From assembly GCA_003251795.1 (NCBI GenBank), contig QKEI01000103.1, positions 1 to 62,290 on the forward strand: a stretch of DNA of 62,290 nucleotides, written 5' to 3'. The DNA is from Candidatus Muproteobacteria bacterium. Lineage in GTDB: Bacteria > Pseudomonadota > Gammaproteobacteria > Acidiferrobacterales > SPGG2. The notes under the pieces are model-generated. The model saw nothing but the letters and a program-made list of their open reading frames with translations, was not told the origin of the DNA and did no database searches. The translations under genes and the position numbers were made by a program. This document shows positions 59,717-62,290 of this stretch, piece by piece. Position 1 is the stretch's first letter. Each line of letters starts with the position of its first letter.

Positions 59717-61300
59717 GTGCCAGGCGCGCCATCCGACACTACCCCGCTGATCCGATCACTGCTAGACACCCGGGTCTGGGGTCACGAGGTCCGGGAGCTT
59801 TCCCTCGTGGAAACGCACATCTCCTGGGTGATACTCACCGGCCCTTATGCCTATAAGATCAAGAAACCCGTGAACCTGGGATTTCTTGACTTCTCGACCC
59901 TGGAAAAACGCCATTTCTACTGTCGGGAGGAATTGCGCTTAAACCGCCGCCTCGCACCCAGGCTTTACGTCGACGTGATCGCCATCACCGGCGAGGCAAC
60001 ACGTCCGCTGATCAATGGTTCCGGGCCGGCGCTCGAATACGCGGTCAAGATGGTGCAATTCCCGCAGGAAGCTCAGCTCGACCGGCTGCTCGAGCGGGGT
60101 GGGCTCAACACCCGTCACATCGATGAGCTTGCGCAACGGGTGGCGGCTTTTCACGCAAACATTGCCGTCGCCGCACTTGAAAGCCCCTACGGCGAACCCA
60201 AGCAAATTCAGGAGTTGGTGCTGGCGAACTTTGATCGCGTGCTATGCGAGCTCCAGGACCCTGGCGCGCTCGAGCGCCTGCGGGCACTGCGCCAGTGGGC
60301 GCAGCATGAATATCAGCGCTGTCGCAACGTTTTGGCAGCGCGTAAACAAAACGGTTTCGTTCGTGAGTGCCACGGTGACATGCATTTGCGCAATATAGCG
60401 CTGCTTGATGACGAACTCGTCATCTTCGATGGTATCGAATTCAGCGATAACCTGCGCTGGATCGATGTCATCAGCGAAGTGGCGTTCCTGATTATGGATC
60501 TCGATGACCGGCGGCAACCGCAGCTCGCACGCCGCTTCTTGAATGCCTATTTGGAGCACACAGGTGACTATGCGGGCGTCGAGGTCATGCGCTACTACCT
60601 GGTTTACCGGGCGATGGTTCGCGCCATGGTCGACGCGATCCGCGTGCGCCAACCCGGCATGAACGAAACCGAGAAACGCCGGGTGATCGACGAGTACGGT
60701 AGTTATGTCTCGCTCGCCGAGCGCTACACACAGATCACCCACCCCTTGCTTATCATCACCCACGGCCTCTCCGGGTCAGGCAAGACCACAGTGGCGCAGG
60801 CGCTGCTAGAACACTACCCTGCAATCCGTATTCGCTCCGATGTCGAGCGCAAGCGGCTGCATGGTTTAACGGCCAGTACGCGTAGTCGTTCGGACCTTGA
60901 TCGAGGCCTGTACGCGCCCGAAGTAACAGCGCGCACGTATGAACGTCTAGCCCGGCTTGCCCGGATCATCGTGGAAGCCGGCTATACCGTCATCATCGAT
61001 GCCGCCTTTCTCAAGCATGAACAACGTACGCTGTTCCACGTGCTGGCACAGGAGCTGCGTGTACCGTTCGTGATTCTAGACTGCCGGGCGCCAGTCGATA
61101 CTCTGAGGGAGCGTATTAGATCCCGCGAGCGCGAAGCTCGCGATGCGTCGGAGGCCACGCTTACCGTGCTCGAGCATCAACTCGCGAGCGATGAACCTCT
61201 AAACACCTTAGAGCAAGCATCCGCACTGGTGATCGATACGAGCCAGCCAGTTGATGGCGACCATATCGCCCGTCTCCTGCGCGAGCGCAGCAAGGTCTAA
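59717..61300 (+). CDS. Two-domain kinase: APH fold plus P-loop kinase (Rv2004c-like)
   Basis: A 527-residue protein. The first 340 residues form an aminoglycoside-phosphotransferase-like domain with HGDMHLRN (219-226) and FDGIEF (237-242). Residues 345-527 are a P-loop kinase with Walker A GLSGSGKTT (350-358) and a DAAFLKHEQR segment like gluconate/shikimate kinases. The architecture is that of DosR-regulated Rv2004c; the substrate is unknown. Start GTG has no ribosome site and AATAAT seven bases before it, so it may be leaderless. It ends 26 bases from the convergent phosphoketolase. Confidence 0.82.
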   Translation: MPGAPSDTTPLIRSLLDTRVWGHEVRELSLVETHISWVILTGPYAYKIKKPVNLGFLDFSTLEKRHFYCREELRLNRRLAPRLYVDVIAITGEATRPLINGSGPALEYAVKMVQFPQEAQLDRLLERGGLNTRHIDELAQRVAAFHANIAVAALESPYGEPKQIQELVLANFDRVLCELQDPGALERLRALRQWAQHEYQRCRNVLAARKQNGFVRECHGDMHLRNIALLDDELVIFDGIEFSDNLRWIDVISEVAFLIMDLDDRRQPQLARRFLNAYLEHTGDYAGVEVMRYYLVYRAMVRAMVDAIRVRQPGMNETEKRRVIDEYGSYVSLAERYTQITHPLLIITHGLSGSGKTTVAQALLEHYPAIRIRSDVERKRLHGLTASTRSRSDLDRGLYAPEVTARTYERLARLARIIVEAGYTVIIDAAFLKHEQRTLFHVLAQELRVPFVILDCRAPVDTLRERIRSREREARDASEATLTVLEHQLASDEPLNTLEQASALVIDTSQPVDGDHIARLLRERSKV

Positions 61301-61326
61301 AGGTCGCGAACATCGGCTGCAGGCAC

Positions 61327-62290
61327 CTAGTACGGCCACTTCCATTCGCGGATCTCGGGCATGTCCTGCCCATGTTCTCTTATGTATTGTTTGTGCTCGA
61401 TAAGCTTATCGCGCACGGCCTGCTTGGCATAAGCCGCAACATACCCGAGCTTGGGCACGCGCTCGATCACGTCCGAGACCAGATGGAAGCGATCGAGGTC
61501 ATTGCGCACACACATGTCGAAGGGGGTGGTCGTCGTGCCCTCCTCCTTGTAACCGCGTACGTGCAGGTTGTCGTGGTTGGTGCGCCGATAAGTAAGCCGA
61601 TGGATCAGCCACGGGTAGCCATGGTAGACAAATATAATCGGCTTATTCGTGGTAAAAAGTGTGTCAAACTCGCGATCCGAGAGCCCGTGCGGGTGTTCCT
61701 CCTTGGGCTGCAAGGTCATGAGATCGACGACGTTGATCACGCGCACTTTCAGATCGGGCACGTGCTGGCGCAGCAGATCCACCGCAGCCAGGGTCTCCAG
61801 CGTCGGCACATCACCCGCACAGGCCATGACCACGTCCGGCTCGGTACCCTTGTCGTTGCTCGCCCACTCCCAGATACCGATGCCGGACGTGCAATGCTTG
61901 ATCGCTGCTTCCATGTCGAGCCACTGCGGTTGGCGTTGTTTGCCCGCGACGATGACGTTGACAAAATCGCGGCTGCGCAGGCATTTGTCCGTGACGTAAA
62001 GCAGCGTATTAGCATCGGGTGGCAGGTACACGCGAATGATGTCCGCCTTCTTGTTGACGACATGATCGATGAAGCCAGGATCCTGGTGCGAGAAACCGTT
62101 GTGATCTTGCCGCCAGACATGTGATGTCAACAAATAATTGAGCGAAGCAATCGGACGGCGCCAGGAGATCTCTTTGCATACCTTCAGCCACTTAGCATGT
62201 TGGTTGAACATCGAGTCGACGATGTGAATAAAGGCCTCGTAGCAGGAAAACAACCCGTGCCGTCCTGTCAGCAGGTAACCTTCCAACCAG
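61327..62290 (-). CDS. Phosphoketolase, C-terminal part (5' end outside the window)
   Basis: About 321 codons of the C-terminal half of a xylulose-5-phosphate/fructose-6-phosphate phosphoketolase, cut at the right edge. Typical family parts are [67 protein letters not shown] and [14 protein letters not shown]. The enzyme splits xylulose 5-phosphate with phosphate to acetyl phosphate and glyceraldehyde 3-phosphate without ATP cost. Together with the FBPase it would shift carbon to acetyl phosphate and gluconeogenesis in oxygen-limited cells. Confidence 0.93.
   Translation of the reverse strand, partial: WLEGYLLTGRHGLFSCYEAFIHIVDSMFNQHAKWLKVCKEISWRRPIASLNYLLTSHVWRQDHNGFSHQDPGFIDHVVNKKADIIRVYLPPDANTLLYVTDKCLRSRDFVNVIVAGKQRQPQWLDMEAAIKHCTSGIGIWEWASNDKGTEPDVVMACAGDVPTLETLAAVDLLRQHVPDLKVRVINVVDLMTLQPKEEHPHGLSDREFDTLFTTNKPIIFVYHGYPWLIHRLTYRRTNHDNLHVRGYKEEGTTTTPFDMCVRNDLDRFHLVSDVIERVPKLGYVAAYAKQAVRDKLIEHKQYIREHGQDMPEIREWKWPY

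Overview
The window looks like chromosomal DNA of a free-living gammaproteobacterium. The evidence is CpxP/CpxR/CpxA-type and NtrC-type signalling, an RND efflux pump, a class-I RpoD-like sigma factor with region 1.1, DksA, an FNR carrying the gamma-type cysteine pattern, and a DsrC-domain protein of the sort found in sulfur-oxidising lineages. No genus can be assigned from the sequence alone. I see no phage, transposase, CRISPR array, rRNA or tRNA. Both ends cut genes: a CpxP/Spy-like gene on the left and a phosphoketolase on the right.

Left part, about 1 to 19,200: ordinary envelope and housekeeping accessory genes. A cpxP-like gene diverges from a cpxR-cpxA pair across a triple CpxR box. 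Then come small membrane proteins, a DUF427 protein, a cysteine-free DsrC-domain fusion, a secreted GH-A-type hydrolase, a GNAT, a cupin, an NfeD-like protein and two DUF1344 paralogues. A coupled operon of histidine kinase, sigma-54 activator and lipoprotein protease follows, then a hemerythrin-adaptor-RND pump operon.

Middle and right part, about 19,280 to 57,370: a dense block in which almost every transcription unit starts next to a palindrome matching the FNR box TTGATNNNNATCAA. I count 13 with at most one mismatch; only one poor two-mismatch match (13,479) was noticed to the left. Many have a -10-like hexamer at the class-II distance. The block encodes its own likely controllers: an FNR with cysteines for an iron-sulfur cluster, a FixL/FixJ-like kinase and regulator, and a single-domain receiver. 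Its targets are stress and survival proteins (three universal stress proteins, Hsp20, a Lon-like protease, a hibernation factor fused to a cold-shock-like domain, DksA, CBS protein, M50/CBS protease). They also include central metabolism (archaeal-type FBP aldolase/phosphatase, PRPP synthetase, NAD-kinase-like protein, phosphoribosyltransferase, amino-acid dehydrogenase, acyl-CoA ligase), a P2-type ATPase, and electron-transfer or gas-binding proteins (b-type cytochrome, hemerythrin).

The gene list closely parallels the Mycobacterium tuberculosis DosR dormancy regulon (Usp, HspX, Rip3-type M50 protease, CBS protein HRP1, CtpF ATPase, PRTase/hydrolase Rv0571c, kinase Rv2004c, HPF-like protein) but is wired to FNR instead. 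My main proposal is that this is an FNR/FixLJ-controlled oxygen-limitation and quiescence island. The final 5 kb (RpoD-like sigma factor, Rv2004c-like kinase, phosphoketolase) fits the theme, but I saw no FNR box directly in front of those genes. All function calls come from reading sequence motifs; no database search or computation was run.
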